Assembly: GCF_026262645.1 (NCBI RefSeq)
Contig: NZ_SHNO01000001.1
Span: 434,001-498,000, forward strand
Direction: 5' to 3'
DNA: 64,000 nucleotides
From: Candidatus Marimicrobium litorale
GTDB lineage: Bacteria; Pseudomonadota; Gammaproteobacteria; Pseudomonadales; Halieaceae
Position numbers and translations under genes: made by a program. The notes below the pieces were generated by a model. That model worked only from the letters and a program-made list of their open reading frames with translations. It was not told the origin of the DNA and did no database searches. The stretch's first letter is position 1; the number at the start of each line of letters is the position of its first letter. Shown here one piece after another: positions 8,714 to 17,209 of this stretch.

Positions 8714-9229
8714 ATGAGCGAAGAAAACGAAGTAGTTACCGGCATCGAAGTGCCCATTTATCTCAAGTACAATTTTACCGCTGGGGCCGCGCCGACGCGG
8801 TTTCTGGCCAAAGTGAAAGAAGGCGTACTGACCGGGCAGCGTTGCCCGAGGTGTAAGCAGGTCTATGTGCCCCCGCGTGGTGCCTGTGCCGGCTGCGGTG
8901 TGCCTACCGAGGAAGAAGTGGAACTGGCCGATAAAGGCACCGTGCAGTCTTTCACAATTGTATCTATCCCTATCCCGGGTAATCCCATTGAACCGCCCTT
9001 TGTCGTGGCAAACCTCGTGCCTGACGGTGCCAACATTTCCTTTATTCACCTGATGAGTGAGTGCGACAATGCGGACGTTCATATAGGTCAGCGTGTGCAG
9101 GCGGTGTGGAAGCCGGAGGCAGAGTGGGACTATGCCATGGACAACATCAAGTACTTCAAGCCGATCGATGAGCCGGATGTGCCCATCGAAAAAATTGGTA
9201 AGTTACCGGTTACAGGCCTGGAGGGCTAA
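8714..9229 (+). CDS. DUF35 protein with zinc ribbon and OB-fold
   Basis: 171 residues. The N-terminal zinc ribbon is visible as CPRCKQVYVPPRGACAGC near residues 44-61 (C-x2-C...C-x2-C), followed by the OB-fold (GTVQSFTIVSIPIPG, FVVANLVPDG, GQRVQAVWKPE). The start ATG 8714 has GGAG nine bases upstream. This is the canonical form of the thiolase/aldolase partner, probably acting as a CoA-substrate-presenting subunit. The stop is three bases before the first thiolase ATG, so the genes are almost certainly cotranslated. Confidence 0.9.
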   Translation: MSEENEVVTGIEVPIYLKYNFTAGAAPTRFLAKVKEGVLTGQRCPRCKQVYVPPRGACAGCGVPTEEEVELADKGTVQSFTIVSIPIPGNPIEPPFVVANLVPDGANISFIHLMSECDNADVHIGQRVQAVWKPEAEWDYAMDNIKYFKPIDEPDVPIEKIGKLPVTGLEG

Positions 9230-9232
9230 AGA

Positions 9233-10300
9233 ATGAAAGACATTGCAATAGTGGGCTATCAGCAGTCCGATTGTGTATCCGATGCGGGGTCGCTGAACGA
9301 AGTCGAGTTGATTATTCCTGTGCTCGGACGGATTTTTGAGCAGGTGGGTATTACCAATGCACAAGATGTGGACTTTGTCTGTTCTGGCAGTTGCGATTAC
9401 TTGCAGGGAGCGGCCTTCGCATTTGTTCTGGGCGTAGATGCCCTGGGCGCGGTGCCCCCGATCAAGGAATCCCATGTCGAAATGGACGCTGCCTGGGCGC
9501 TGTACGAATCGATTCTGAAGATTCGTATGGGGCATGCCGATTCCGCGCTCATCTATGGTTTTGGAAAATCGTCGCCTGGCGAGCTGCCGATCGTATTGTC
9601 ACAGCAACTCGATCCTTACTATCTTGCGCCGCAGTGGGTGGACACAATCTCGCTGGCAGCAATGCAGGCTCGTATGATGCTGGACCAGGGCCTGATTACT
9701 GAGCGTGATATGGCGGAAGTCGTGGCGCGGTCGCGGCGCAATGCGCTCAATAATCCGCACGCCCAGCTGAAGGGCGATGTCACGGCTGATGATATTTTGG
9801 CGGAAGAGACCTATCTTTCGCCACTGCGGCGTTCCGATTGCTGTCCGGTTTCCGACGGTGCCAGTGCGGTGGTGATCTGTACAGTTGAAAAAGCGAAGGC
9901 GTGGGGTAAGCCGTACGCGGTTATTAGTGGGATTGACCATATTATTGAAAGCCATAACCCGGGCATGCGTGATCTCACTGACTCGGTTTCTACCCGTAAA
10001 GCAGCTGAAAACGCCGGTATGGGCAAAGGCAAAGTGGATGTGGCGGAGCTGTATGCACCTTTCAGTCACCAGGAATTGATTCTTTCTCGCGCGCTTGGCC
10101 TGAGTGAGGATACCGATATAAATCCCTCCGGAGGAGTGTTGGCGGGCAACCTGATGATGGCCTCCGGGCTGTCCCGAATAGGAGAGGTGTTTAATCGCAT
10201 CGTCGCCGGTGATGCCGAACGCGGTGTCGCTCACACAACATCGGGCCCCTGCCTGCAGCACAACCTGGTAGCAGTACTCGATAAAGGGGAGGTAGCGTAA
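9233..10300 (+). CDS. Thiolase-fold lipid-transfer-type protein (SCP-x/Ltp family), first copy
   Basis: 355 residues with the split thiolase fold seen in Ltp/SCP-x proteins: KDIAIVGYQQ start, CSGSCDYLQGAAF where thiolases have the nucleophile segment, SDCCPVSDGASAVV in the middle, INPSGGVLAGNLMMASGLSRIGEV, and a C-terminal SGPCLQHN segment instead of the standard C-x-G-G-G. This subgroup does not perform classical beta-ketothiolysis in the studied cases; relatives act as retro-aldolases or thiolases on branched steroid side chains together with a DUF35 partner. Its stop overlaps the ATG of the second copy by one base (TAATG), supporting a heteromeric complex. Confidence 0.85.
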   Translation: MKDIAIVGYQQSDCVSDAGSLNEVELIIPVLGRIFEQVGITNAQDVDFVCSGSCDYLQGAAFAFVLGVDALGAVPPIKESHVEMDAAWALYESILKIRMGHADSALIYGFGKSSPGELPIVLSQQLDPYYLAPQWVDTISLAAMQARMMLDQGLITERDMAEVVARSRRNALNNPHAQLKGDVTADDILAEETYLSPLRRSDCCPVSDGASAVVICTVEKAKAWGKPYAVISGIDHIIESHNPGMRDLTDSVSTRKAAENAGMGKGKVDVAELYAPFSHQELILSRALGLSEDTDINPSGGVLAGNLMMASGLSRIGEVFNRIVAGDAERGVAHTTSGPCLQHNLVAVLDKGEVA

Positions 10301-11463
10301 TGGCTAATTTGGCAGCAGTGGTCGGCATTGGCCAGACCAGTTACACCACCAAGCGCAACGATGTCTCTATTGCGGGCCTGGTGCGTGAAGCGGCGGTCAA
10401 CGCATTGAATGATGCAGACCTGACATGGGGCGACATCGACGCTGTGATTCTTGGCAAGGCACCCGATATGTTCGAGGGCATTATCATGCCCGAGATCTAT
10501 TTGACTGATGCGTTGGGCTGCAATGGTAAGCCGATGTTGCGAGTGCACACGGCGGGTTCTGTGGGTGGTTCGACGGCTCTTGTCGCGGCCTCTCACGTGC
10601 AGAGCGGTACCTTTAAACGTGTCCTGACGGTGTCATTTGAGAAACAATCAGAGTCCAACGCCATGTGGGCCCTGTCCAACCCCCAACCGTTTTCAACGCA
10701 CCTTAACGCGGGTGCTGGCGGCTACTTTGCGCCTATTATCCGCGAGTACATCCGCCGCAGCGGTGCACCCCATGATGTAGGTATCAAGGTCGCGGTAAAA
10801 GATCGTCTGCACGGTGCGCGCAACCCGCTGGCACACCTTCAGTTGCCGGACATTTCCATGGAAGAGGTGGCAGAGTCCTTTATGTTGTGGGATCCCATTC
10901 GCTATCTCGAGTCGTGCCCTTCATCAGACGGCGCCTGCGCCATGGTGATCGCCAACGAGGAGCTCGCTGAGAAAGCGCCCAAGCCTCCCGCCTGGATCCG
11001 CGGTGTTGCGATGCGCTCCGAGCCAACCATGTACGCGGGTCGTGAAGAGGTAAATCCGCAGGCGGGACGCGACTGTGCCGCTGATGTCTATAAACAAGCG
11101 GGCATTTCTGATCCGCGTAAAGACCTGGATGTTGCGGAGGTCTATGTCCCTTTTAGCTGGTATGAGCCCATGTGGCTTGAAAATCTTGGATTCGCGCCTG
11201 AAGGTGAGGGTTGGAAGCTTACTATGGAGGGCGCTACCTCATTGCTCGATGGCGGAGATATCCCCTGGAACCCATCAGGGGGTGTGTTGTCTTCAAACCC
11301 TATTGGTGCCTCAGGCATGATTCGGTTTGCTGAGGCCGCACGTCAAGTGCGCAATGACGCGGGCGAACATCAGGTGCCGGACGCAAAACTGGCTCTGGGA
11401 CACGCATATGGTGGCGGAGCGCAGTTCTTTGCAATGTGGGTTGTCGGTGCAGAAAAGGCCTGA
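10300..11463 (+). CDS. Thiolase-fold lipid-transfer-type protein (SCP-x/Ltp family), second copy
   Basis: 387 residues, starting within the stop of the preceding thiolase. Motifs include AAVVGIGQTSYTTKR at the N-terminus, HTAGSVGGSTALVAASHV, CPSSDGACAMVIANEE, WNPSGGVLSSNPIGASGMIRFAEA and a C-terminal GHAYGGGAQFFAMWV. It differs from the first copy at both active-site segments, so the two are likely non-redundant. The arrangement DUF35, thiolase, thiolase resembles the actinobacterial loci that carry ltp3 and ltp4 beside a DUF35 gene; that comparison is from memory of the family and not from alignment. Confidence 0.85.
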   Translation: MANLAAVVGIGQTSYTTKRNDVSIAGLVREAAVNALNDADLTWGDIDAVILGKAPDMFEGIIMPEIYLTDALGCNGKPMLRVHTAGSVGGSTALVAASHVQSGTFKRVLTVSFEKQSESNAMWALSNPQPFSTHLNAGAGGYFAPIIREYIRRSGAPHDVGIKVAVKDRLHGARNPLAHLQLPDISMEEVAESFMLWDPIRYLESCPSSDGACAMVIANEELAEKAPKPPAWIRGVAMRSEPTMYAGREEVNPQAGRDCAADVYKQAGISDPRKDLDVAEVYVPFSWYEPMWLENLGFAPEGEGWKLTMEGATSLLDGGDIPWNPSGGVLSSNPIGASGMIRFAEAARQVRNDAGEHQVPDAKLALGHAYGGGAQFFAMWVVGAEKA

Positions 11464-11626
11464 CACAGGCCCATACCCGGAGACCTACGCGGCATGCGGC
11501 GGCAATCGGGCAGGCCTGTGCCTGGCACTCGGGAACGTAAATTCGAGGCGGATCATCACCCGCCTTTTTTCAAGTAGCAGTGAAGGGGCAGGTTTCAACG
11601 CTTGCACCGTGCAGGGAGAATAGGAC

Positions 11627-13261
11627 ATGGCTAAGCATTGCAATATTGCGGACCTTTTTGAAATGGTCGCGGACAAGGTGCCGGGCCGCGCCGCCCTGGT
11701 GTGTGGTGATCAGCGAGCGACATTCGCCGAGTTGGAGCAGCGCGCTAACAAACTCGCCCACTACCTGACATCGCGCGGCGTCGGCCCTGGCGATCATGTA
11801 GGGCTCTACTTGTATAACTGCAATGAATATCTTGAGGGCATGATGGCATGTTTCAAAATACGTGCGGTGCCGATCAACGTAAATTATCGTTACGTTCAAG
11901 AAGAGCTGCTCTATATTTTTGACAATGCCGACATGGTCGCCTGCATACACCACGAGGAGTTCTCGCCGCATATTGCGGAGGTGAAGGGCTCAGCCCCAGA
12001 CCTCAAGACGCTGATCTATGTGAGTGACGAGTCTGGCGAAGATCCCTCGGCGATCAATTCCATCGAGTATGAGTCATCAATGTCTGATCAGTCCGATGCG
12101 CGTGATTTCGAAGAGCGTGCAGATGACGACCTATTCCTCCTGTATACCGGCGGCACCACAGGTATGCCCAAAGGCGTGATGTGGCCGCACAAGAACCTGT
12201 TTTATGCGGCACTGGGCGGCGGTGGCTGGTTTCACCCTGACGGCCCTATTACGGAGCCAGAGCAGATTGCCGGTCGTATCGGCGACTTTGCGATCGTGGG
12301 CATGGCACTGGCGCCTCTCATGCATGGCGCCTGCTGGTGGTACGCTATCATCCAGATGTTAGGTGGGAACTGTGTTGTCCTTAATCCGCAACGTTCACTG
12401 GATGGCGCCGAGGTTTGGGGTATTGTAGAAAAAGAAAAAGTGAACTCTCTATCGATCGTCGGCGATGCTATGGCGATTCCTCTTTTGGATGCGCTAAGAG
12501 ATAACGCGGACCGCTGGGACCTCTCCAGCGTATTCAGTATAGGTTCCGGCGGCGCGGTGTTCTCTGCCTCGTCTCAGGGCGAGTTTAAAGAACGCTTTCC
12601 GAACGTCATTATCATGAATTCTTTTGGCTCCTCAGAATCCGGCAACATGGGTTTTGACAGTGGCGAAAAGAAATCCGAGGTCAAAGGATTAGGCAACGTC
12701 GCGCAATCTGATTTTATGGATGTGATTACTGATGAAGAGGGCATACCCCACGCCCATGTAAAGCCCGGTGAGACAGGTATTTTTGCCCGATCCGGTTACA
12801 TACCTGTCGGTTATTACAACGATCCCGCAAAAACTGCCAAGACCTTTGTCGACGTCGACGGCAAGACATGGCTGCTGACGGGTGATGAGGCGCGTCTCGA
12901 AGAAGATGGTTCAATTACCGTGTACGGACGGGGATCCAACTGCATTAACTCGGGCGGCGAGAAAATCTTTCCGGAGGAGGTCGAAGAAGCGGTCAAAGCG
13001 CATCCGGACGTATTTGATTGTCTTGTGGTCGATACCCCGGATGATCGTTTCGGCAGCAAGGTCACAGCGGTGGTGGCTGCGCGGAAGGGGAGTGTGCTCA
13101 GCCTGGATTCAATACAGGAAGAGGCACGAAAACACGTAGCAGGTTACAAGGTGCCTCGTGAGCTTCACATTGTGCCGGAAATTCCTCGCGCGCCCAGTGG
13201 CAAACCGGCTTACCCCAAAGCGAAGGAAATTGCCGTATCCGGCGAGTACAAGATCGCCTGA
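11627..13261 (+). CDS. Acyl-CoA synthetase (AMP-forming, class I adenylate-forming enzyme)
   Basis: 544 residues with all adenylation signatures: P-loop YTGGTTGMPKGVMWPH near 170-185, NSFGSSESG (A5), TGDEARLEEDGSITVYGRGSNCINSGGEKIFPEEVEE (A7-A8) and RAPSGKPAYPKAKE with the C-terminal catalytic Lys. It activates a carboxylate with ATP and loads CoA. The type is closest to FadD3/FadD19-like or medium/long-chain ligases of lipid catabolism. It follows the thiolase pair after 163 bases and precedes crotonases, so it probably primes the substrate that the operon degrades. Confidence 0.9.
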   Translation: MAKHCNIADLFEMVADKVPGRAALVCGDQRATFAELEQRANKLAHYLTSRGVGPGDHVGLYLYNCNEYLEGMMACFKIRAVPINVNYRYVQEELLYIFDNADMVACIHHEEFSPHIAEVKGSAPDLKTLIYVSDESGEDPSAINSIEYESSMSDQSDARDFEERADDDLFLLYTGGTTGMPKGVMWPHKNLFYAALGGGGWFHPDGPITEPEQIAGRIGDFAIVGMALAPLMHGACWWYAIIQMLGGNCVVLNPQRSLDGAEVWGIVEKEKVNSLSIVGDAMAIPLLDALRDNADRWDLSSVFSIGSGGAVFSASSQGEFKERFPNVIIMNSFGSSESGNMGFDSGEKKSEVKGLGNVAQSDFMDVITDEEGIPHAHVKPGETGIFARSGYIPVGYYNDPAKTAKTFVDVDGKTWLLTGDEARLEEDGSITVYGRGSNCINSGGEKIFPEEVEEAVKAHPDVFDCLVVDTPDDRFGSKVTAVVAARKGSVLSLDSIQEEARKHVAGYKVPRELHIVPEIPRAPSGKPAYPKAKEIAVSGEYKIA

Positions 13262-13319
13262 TGCTGCCTGGTGCAGGTCGGCAGCGTTTCAACAAGACCA
13301 TTTAAGCAGGAGCCACACT

Positions 13320-14138
13320 ATGGCAGAACTCGATATCAGTACAAAAAACTGTATCGTAGAGCAGGAGGGCAAGACCTTAATTGTCACGCTCAATCGGCCT
13401 GAAGCCAAAAATGCCTTCAGCCCGGAGATGCTCTTGGGTATGTATAAGGCTTGGCGGCGTCTGGATGAGGACGACTCGCTGATGTGTGCGATTTTGACCG
13501 CGAATGGCGATACTTTTTGCGCTGGCATGGATTTAAAGGCGGGGGCAGACGGTGATCACGGCTCTACAGAAGAGTTTATGAACCTGATGGGAGAAGTGCC
13601 CAATGTGCACTGGCAGGCCCTGTTGCGGGATAATCGCCCCAGTAAGCCGCTGATTCTTGCTGTGGAAGGCTATGCCCTGGCCGGTGGCACTGAGATACTA
13701 GCGGGTACCGATATTCGTGTCGCCGCAGAGAATGCCACTTTTGGCGTGACCGAAGTAGCGCGGGGCCTATACCCTATGGCGGGCTCCAGTATTCGCCTGC
13801 CGCGCCAAATCCCTTACTGCTTGGCAGCGGAAATCGTACTGCTTGGGCGCCATGTAACTGCTCGGGAGGCGCTTGACTGGGGCCTTGTTAACCGGCTGGT
13901 GCCTGCGGGCGAAACCCTTGCAGAGGCGAAGAAAATCGCTGATCAAATAGCGGAGACCGGGCCGTTGGCACTGAAGGCGATTACGCGCTCTTTGCGCGAG
14001 ATTCAGACCGACGTCGAGGAGTCACAGGCGATGCTGCAGTCCGACGAGCTGGCTAACCCGGTCTTTGCTTCGGCAGATGCAAAAGAGGGAATGAGAGCAT
14101 TCAAGGAGAAGCGCAAGGCGAACTTCACGGGTAATTGA
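13320..14138 (+). CDS. Enoyl-CoA hydratase (crotonase), both catalytic Glu present
   Basis: 272 residues from ATG 13320, chosen because AGGAG lies at 13308-13312, seven bases upstream; a longer open frame exists but overlaps the synthetase. Crotonase fold with IVTLNRPEAKNAF, oxyanion-hole segment FCAGMDLK and GYALAGGTEILAGTDIRVAAENATFGVTEVARGL. The two acids of hydratases are kept (Glu in GGTEI and Glu in GVTEV), so hydration of a 2-enoyl-CoA is expected. It sits between the acyl-CoA synthetase and a nitroreductase in the catabolic operon. Confidence 0.9.
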   Translation: MAELDISTKNCIVEQEGKTLIVTLNRPEAKNAFSPEMLLGMYKAWRRLDEDDSLMCAILTANGDTFCAGMDLKAGADGDHGSTEEFMNLMGEVPNVHWQALLRDNRPSKPLILAVEGYALAGGTEILAGTDIRVAAENATFGVTEVARGLYPMAGSSIRLPRQIPYCLAAEIVLLGRHVTAREALDWGLVNRLVPAGETLAEAKKIADQIAETGPLALKAITRSLREIQTDVEESQAMLQSDELANPVFASADAKEGMRAFKEKRKANFTGN

Positions 14139-14205
14139 TGTGAGTCTCAAGTCCTGTCTGTAACCTCCCGTATGTGTTGTTACCCACCAGTAGAGAAACG
14201 AAGCC

Positions 14206-14880
14206 ATGACCGAGCAATCCGAAATTTTTGACAGGATCGTCGCCGGGCGTCGCTCCCTGCGAGCCTTCCTGCCGCAGCAGGCCGACAGCGCGACTCTCGA
14301 AAAGGTGTTTTCCGTTGCACAGCAGGCGCCCAGTAACTGCAATACGCAGCCGTGGGTGACTCATGTTGCCTCTGGCGAGAAGCTCGAAAGCCTGCGCGCT
14401 GAAATGCCTGACCGCTTTATGAGCGGCAAATTTACCATGGATTTTCCGTACGACGGTGCCTACGAGGGGGTTTATAAGGAACGCCAGTATGGCGCTGCGC
14501 AGGCACTTTACGATTCGGTTGGCATTGCTCGTGAGGACAAGGCCGGGCGCCACGATCAGTTCATGCGTAACTTTACCTTTTTTGATGCGCCCCACGTGGC
14601 TTTTCTTTTTCTGCCTGAACCGTTCGGCCTGCGCGAGGCAGCAGACTTGGGTATGTATGCCCAGAGCGTTATGCTGACGTTGACGGCGCACGGCATGGGG
14701 AGTTGCCCCCAGACGGCACTGAGTTTTCAAGCAGATTACGTTCGAGAGCAGCTTGATATTCCATCGGGTAACAAATTAATTTTCGGTATTTCCTTCGGGT
14801 ACCCCGATCTGGACGCTCCTGCAAATGCCTGTAATACCGACAGGGCGGGCGTCGCAGATGCTGTAACCTTCCATTCCTGA
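14206..14880 (+). CDS. Nitroreductase-family FMN oxidoreductase
   Basis: 224 residues with the FMN-binding pattern of the family: RRSLRAFLPQ, APSNCNTQPW near 43-52 and the GMGSCPQTALS segment near 162-172, followed by a short C-terminal GYPDLDAPANACNTDR tail. It acts as a homodimeric NAD(P)H-dependent reductase in the cytoplasm. Enzymes of this group include reductases of alpha,beta-unsaturated carbonyls and quinones as well as nitro compounds, so a role in reducing an intermediate of the operon is likely. Spacing to the neighbours is 67 and 21 bases. Confidence 0.85.
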   Translation: MTEQSEIFDRIVAGRRSLRAFLPQQADSATLEKVFSVAQQAPSNCNTQPWVTHVASGEKLESLRAEMPDRFMSGKFTMDFPYDGAYEGVYKERQYGAAQALYDSVGIAREDKAGRHDQFMRNFTFFDAPHVAFLFLPEPFGLREAADLGMYAQSVMLTLTAHGMGSCPQTALSFQADYVREQLDIPSGNKLIFGISFGYPDLDAPANACNTDRAGVADAVTFHS

Positions 14881-14901
14881 TTTCCCCAAAATGGTGTTCC
14901 C

Positions 14902-15666
14902 ATGAGTGAATTAATTCTGACTGAAAATCGCGATGGCGTGTTGGTGGTTACCTTCAACCGCCCGGAAAAGAAAAATGCCATCAATAACGAGATGTGGGCC
15001 GGTCTTCGTGACACTTTTCGGGCTGCTTCGGAGGATGACAGCGTAGCCTGTCTGTTATGGTGCGCGGCAGGGGACAATTTTTCTGCCGGCGTAGACCTGG
15101 CAAGCTTTGGTGAAATGGGTGAGGGCGAAGAGCACCCATTTGAATCAGCGGCGCGGGCAGTGGCGGAATTTGATAAGCCCCTGGTAGCGGCGGCGCAGGG
15201 TGCGGCGGTCGGCGGTGGTGCCACGGGCCTCTTCCATGCAGATATCGTATATGCCGGCGACAGTCTTCGACTGCGTCTGCCGTTTGCAAGCCTTGGCCTC
15301 GTGCCGGAGTGGGGCAGTAGTTATATGCTGCAGGCTAATATAGGCGCCCAGCGGGCTGCAGAGATGTTCTACACCGCCGCTTGGGTCGATGCGCAGAAGG
15401 CTCTGGCTCAGGGCGTTGTCGCCGCCGTTGTCCCCGATGCTGAACTGTTTGACCATGCATTTGCCAAGGCTCAGGAAATAGCCCAGTGGCCGGTGAATGC
15501 CCTGAAGGAAATAAAGCGCTCTCTTCGTTTGCATCATTTGCCGGCGATTGACGCAGCCATCAGTGAAGAGCAGGCGGGAATGATGCGGCAGGCGGGTTCA
15601 CCTGAGAATATCGAGGCCATCACGGCCTTTATGGAGAAGCGTAAGCCCAATTTCAGAAATATTTGA
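14902..15666 (+). CDS. Crotonase-family protein, isomerase-like active site
   Basis: 254 residues, crotonase fold (VTFNRPEKKNAI, FSAGVDLASFG, GGGATGLFHADIVYAG, LGLVPEWGSSYML). Neither hydratase Glu is present: the first acid position is in GGGATG and the second in LRLPFAS. Instead there is a Glu in LVPEWGSS, the position and context used by delta3-delta2-enoyl-CoA isomerases. I therefore read it as a double-bond isomerase and not a hydratase. It is the last gene of the plus-strand catabolic run, 21 bases after the nitroreductase. Confidence 0.8.
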   Translation: MSELILTENRDGVLVVTFNRPEKKNAINNEMWAGLRDTFRAASEDDSVACLLWCAAGDNFSAGVDLASFGEMGEGEEHPFESAARAVAEFDKPLVAAAQGAAVGGGATGLFHADIVYAGDSLRLRLPFASLGLVPEWGSSYMLQANIGAQRAAEMFYTAAWVDAQKALAQGVVAAVVPDAELFDHAFAKAQEIAQWPVNALKEIKRSLRLHHLPAIDAAISEEQAGMMRQAGSPENIEAITAFMEKRKPNFRNI

Positions 15667-15793
15667 CGCGAGTTATTGCCGCTCGGCGTAAAAAACGACG
15701 GCACACGGCGGCAATGCAGGGAATGAATTGACATTTCCATCAGTAGATATACATTGATTCGGGCAGGGTCGGCAGTCTGGAGAGAAAATAATA

Positions 15794-17125
15794 ATGTCCA
15801 ACCAGGGTTCATTCACCTATTCCGAGCACGTTCTTGACCAGCGGCGTTTAGTGCCCGGTATCTATGGCGATATCGATTTTTCTGTAGTGCCGGAGCGCTA
15901 CCTTGCCGATGACAGCGGTATCGGGCATCTCCCTCCGCGACTTAAAGAGTATGCCGAACGCGCACTAAAAAACCCTGGCTATGTTGAAAGCGTGCGTAAT
16001 TACACCATGACCGGTGACGCTGTTGCAGATGCATATGCCGCGCTTATTCCGCGTTATGGCTTTCGCCGCTTGGTGTCTATGCTCGATAGTGCCTGTGATG
16101 ACGGCGTAGAGGCCGTGCCCGATGCCCCCGAAGAGTTATTCGCTTTTATTCAGGCAATGGAAGTCGTGCCTGACTGGATTGATATGGACTTGGTCGAAAA
16201 AGGTGCTTTGCAGGAGCGTATTCCTCTTGCGAATGTTTCTCCTTTCGCCATTCGTGGCGCTTTCGTGGCGACGTTCATGAATAAATATACCGCTCTTCCT
16301 ATGACGATGACGGGCACCCTATCTGACTCCAAGTCAGCACGACGTGTGCTGGAAACAGCGAGTTTTTTCACTTCCACCGCGATGCCTGGCGCATTAAGCC
16401 GTTATGGCAAGGGCTTCAAGGCGGCAGCTAAAGTGCGTTTAATGCACTCGATGGTGCGCTTTAACATCATGCAGTCTGGTCGCTGGGATGTGGGTGTTTA
16501 TGGTATTCCTATACCGCAGGTCGACCAGATGCCGGCGGGACTGATCGGTATATTCCTGTTGTCCTTTGCATTGCTTGCCAAGGGTCATAAGGAGTTTACG
16601 CCGGAGCAGCAGGCGCGAGTTGAAATGGCTCGCTACCGTTGCCATCTACTGGGCCTGCCGCAAGCGCTTCTGGGCGAGACCCCGGAGGAAGTTGTTGACC
16701 TTATGATGGCTCGTACAGTGTCATTAAAGGAAGAATATGACGACGATATCTGTGGGGATCTTGTGCTGGGCACTATGAATGCTGAACTGCTGGATGACCC
16801 ATCCCTGCGGGGTCGGGTGCACCGCTGGATGGAGCGCGGATTTTCGAAGTACTTTTTCATCCGAAATTTTTGCGAGGGCAAGGCGGCTCGTGCGGAGCGA
16901 ATAGGCGTGACTTATCGCTTTCCCGATAAGATTGCGACTGCGGCGGCGATTGTGGTTATTGTAACGACCACCACTTTTTATAAATACGGCATGATGGTGC
17001 CATTTCTCCGTCAGCCGCTGGATAATCTGCTAGTCAATCGCCTTGCCCGTCTTTTGGAGAGTTATGGTCACGCGGATTTTGTAACGGACGCCAGTCAGTA
17101 CAAACTTCAAGCCAGCGGGCAGTAA
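15794..17125 (+). CDS. MpaB/Lcp-family haem-binding oxygenase (DUF2236)
   Basis: 443 residues. The conserved family block is AAKVRLMHSMVRFNI near 213-227, with the His proposed as proximal haem ligand between two Arg, preceded by AMPGALSRYGKGF and followed by WDVGVYGIPIPQVDQ. Related proteins are latex-clearing protein Lcp (cleaves polyisoprene) and fungal MpaB (cleaves a terpenoid chain). A hydrophobic stretch near 376-388 (AAAIVVIVTTTTF) may anchor it to the membrane; no signal peptide is visible. Next to genes for breaking down branched acyl-CoAs, oxidative cleavage of an isoprenoid chain is an attractive but unproven role. Confidence 0.8.
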   Translation: MSNQGSFTYSEHVLDQRRLVPGIYGDIDFSVVPERYLADDSGIGHLPPRLKEYAERALKNPGYVESVRNYTMTGDAVADAYAALIPRYGFRRLVSMLDSACDDGVEAVPDAPEELFAFIQAMEVVPDWIDMDLVEKGALQERIPLANVSPFAIRGAFVATFMNKYTALPMTMTGTLSDSKSARRVLETASFFTSTAMPGALSRYGKGFKAAAKVRLMHSMVRFNIMQSGRWDVGVYGIPIPQVDQMPAGLIGIFLLSFALLAKGHKEFTPEQQARVEMARYRCHLLGLPQALLGETPEEVVDLMMARTVSLKEEYDDDICGDLVLGTMNAELLDDPSLRGRVHRWMERGFSKYFFIRNFCEGKAARAERIGVTYRFPDKIATAAAIVVIVTTTTFYKYGMMVPFLRQPLDNLLVNRLARLLESYGHADFVTDASQYKLQASGQ

Positions 17126-17209
17126 CACCCCTTCAGGTTCATAACGAGCAAGCCATCGTATTATCGGATTGCTCTATAGGCTGTTGCGCCGCGCAGCGTG
17201 GTCTCCATC

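Noticed and set aside
8243-9082. Long antisense frame (279 codons) opposite the DUF35 genes.
   Set aside because: Mirror of two confidently assigned genes on the other strand; sequence has no family features.
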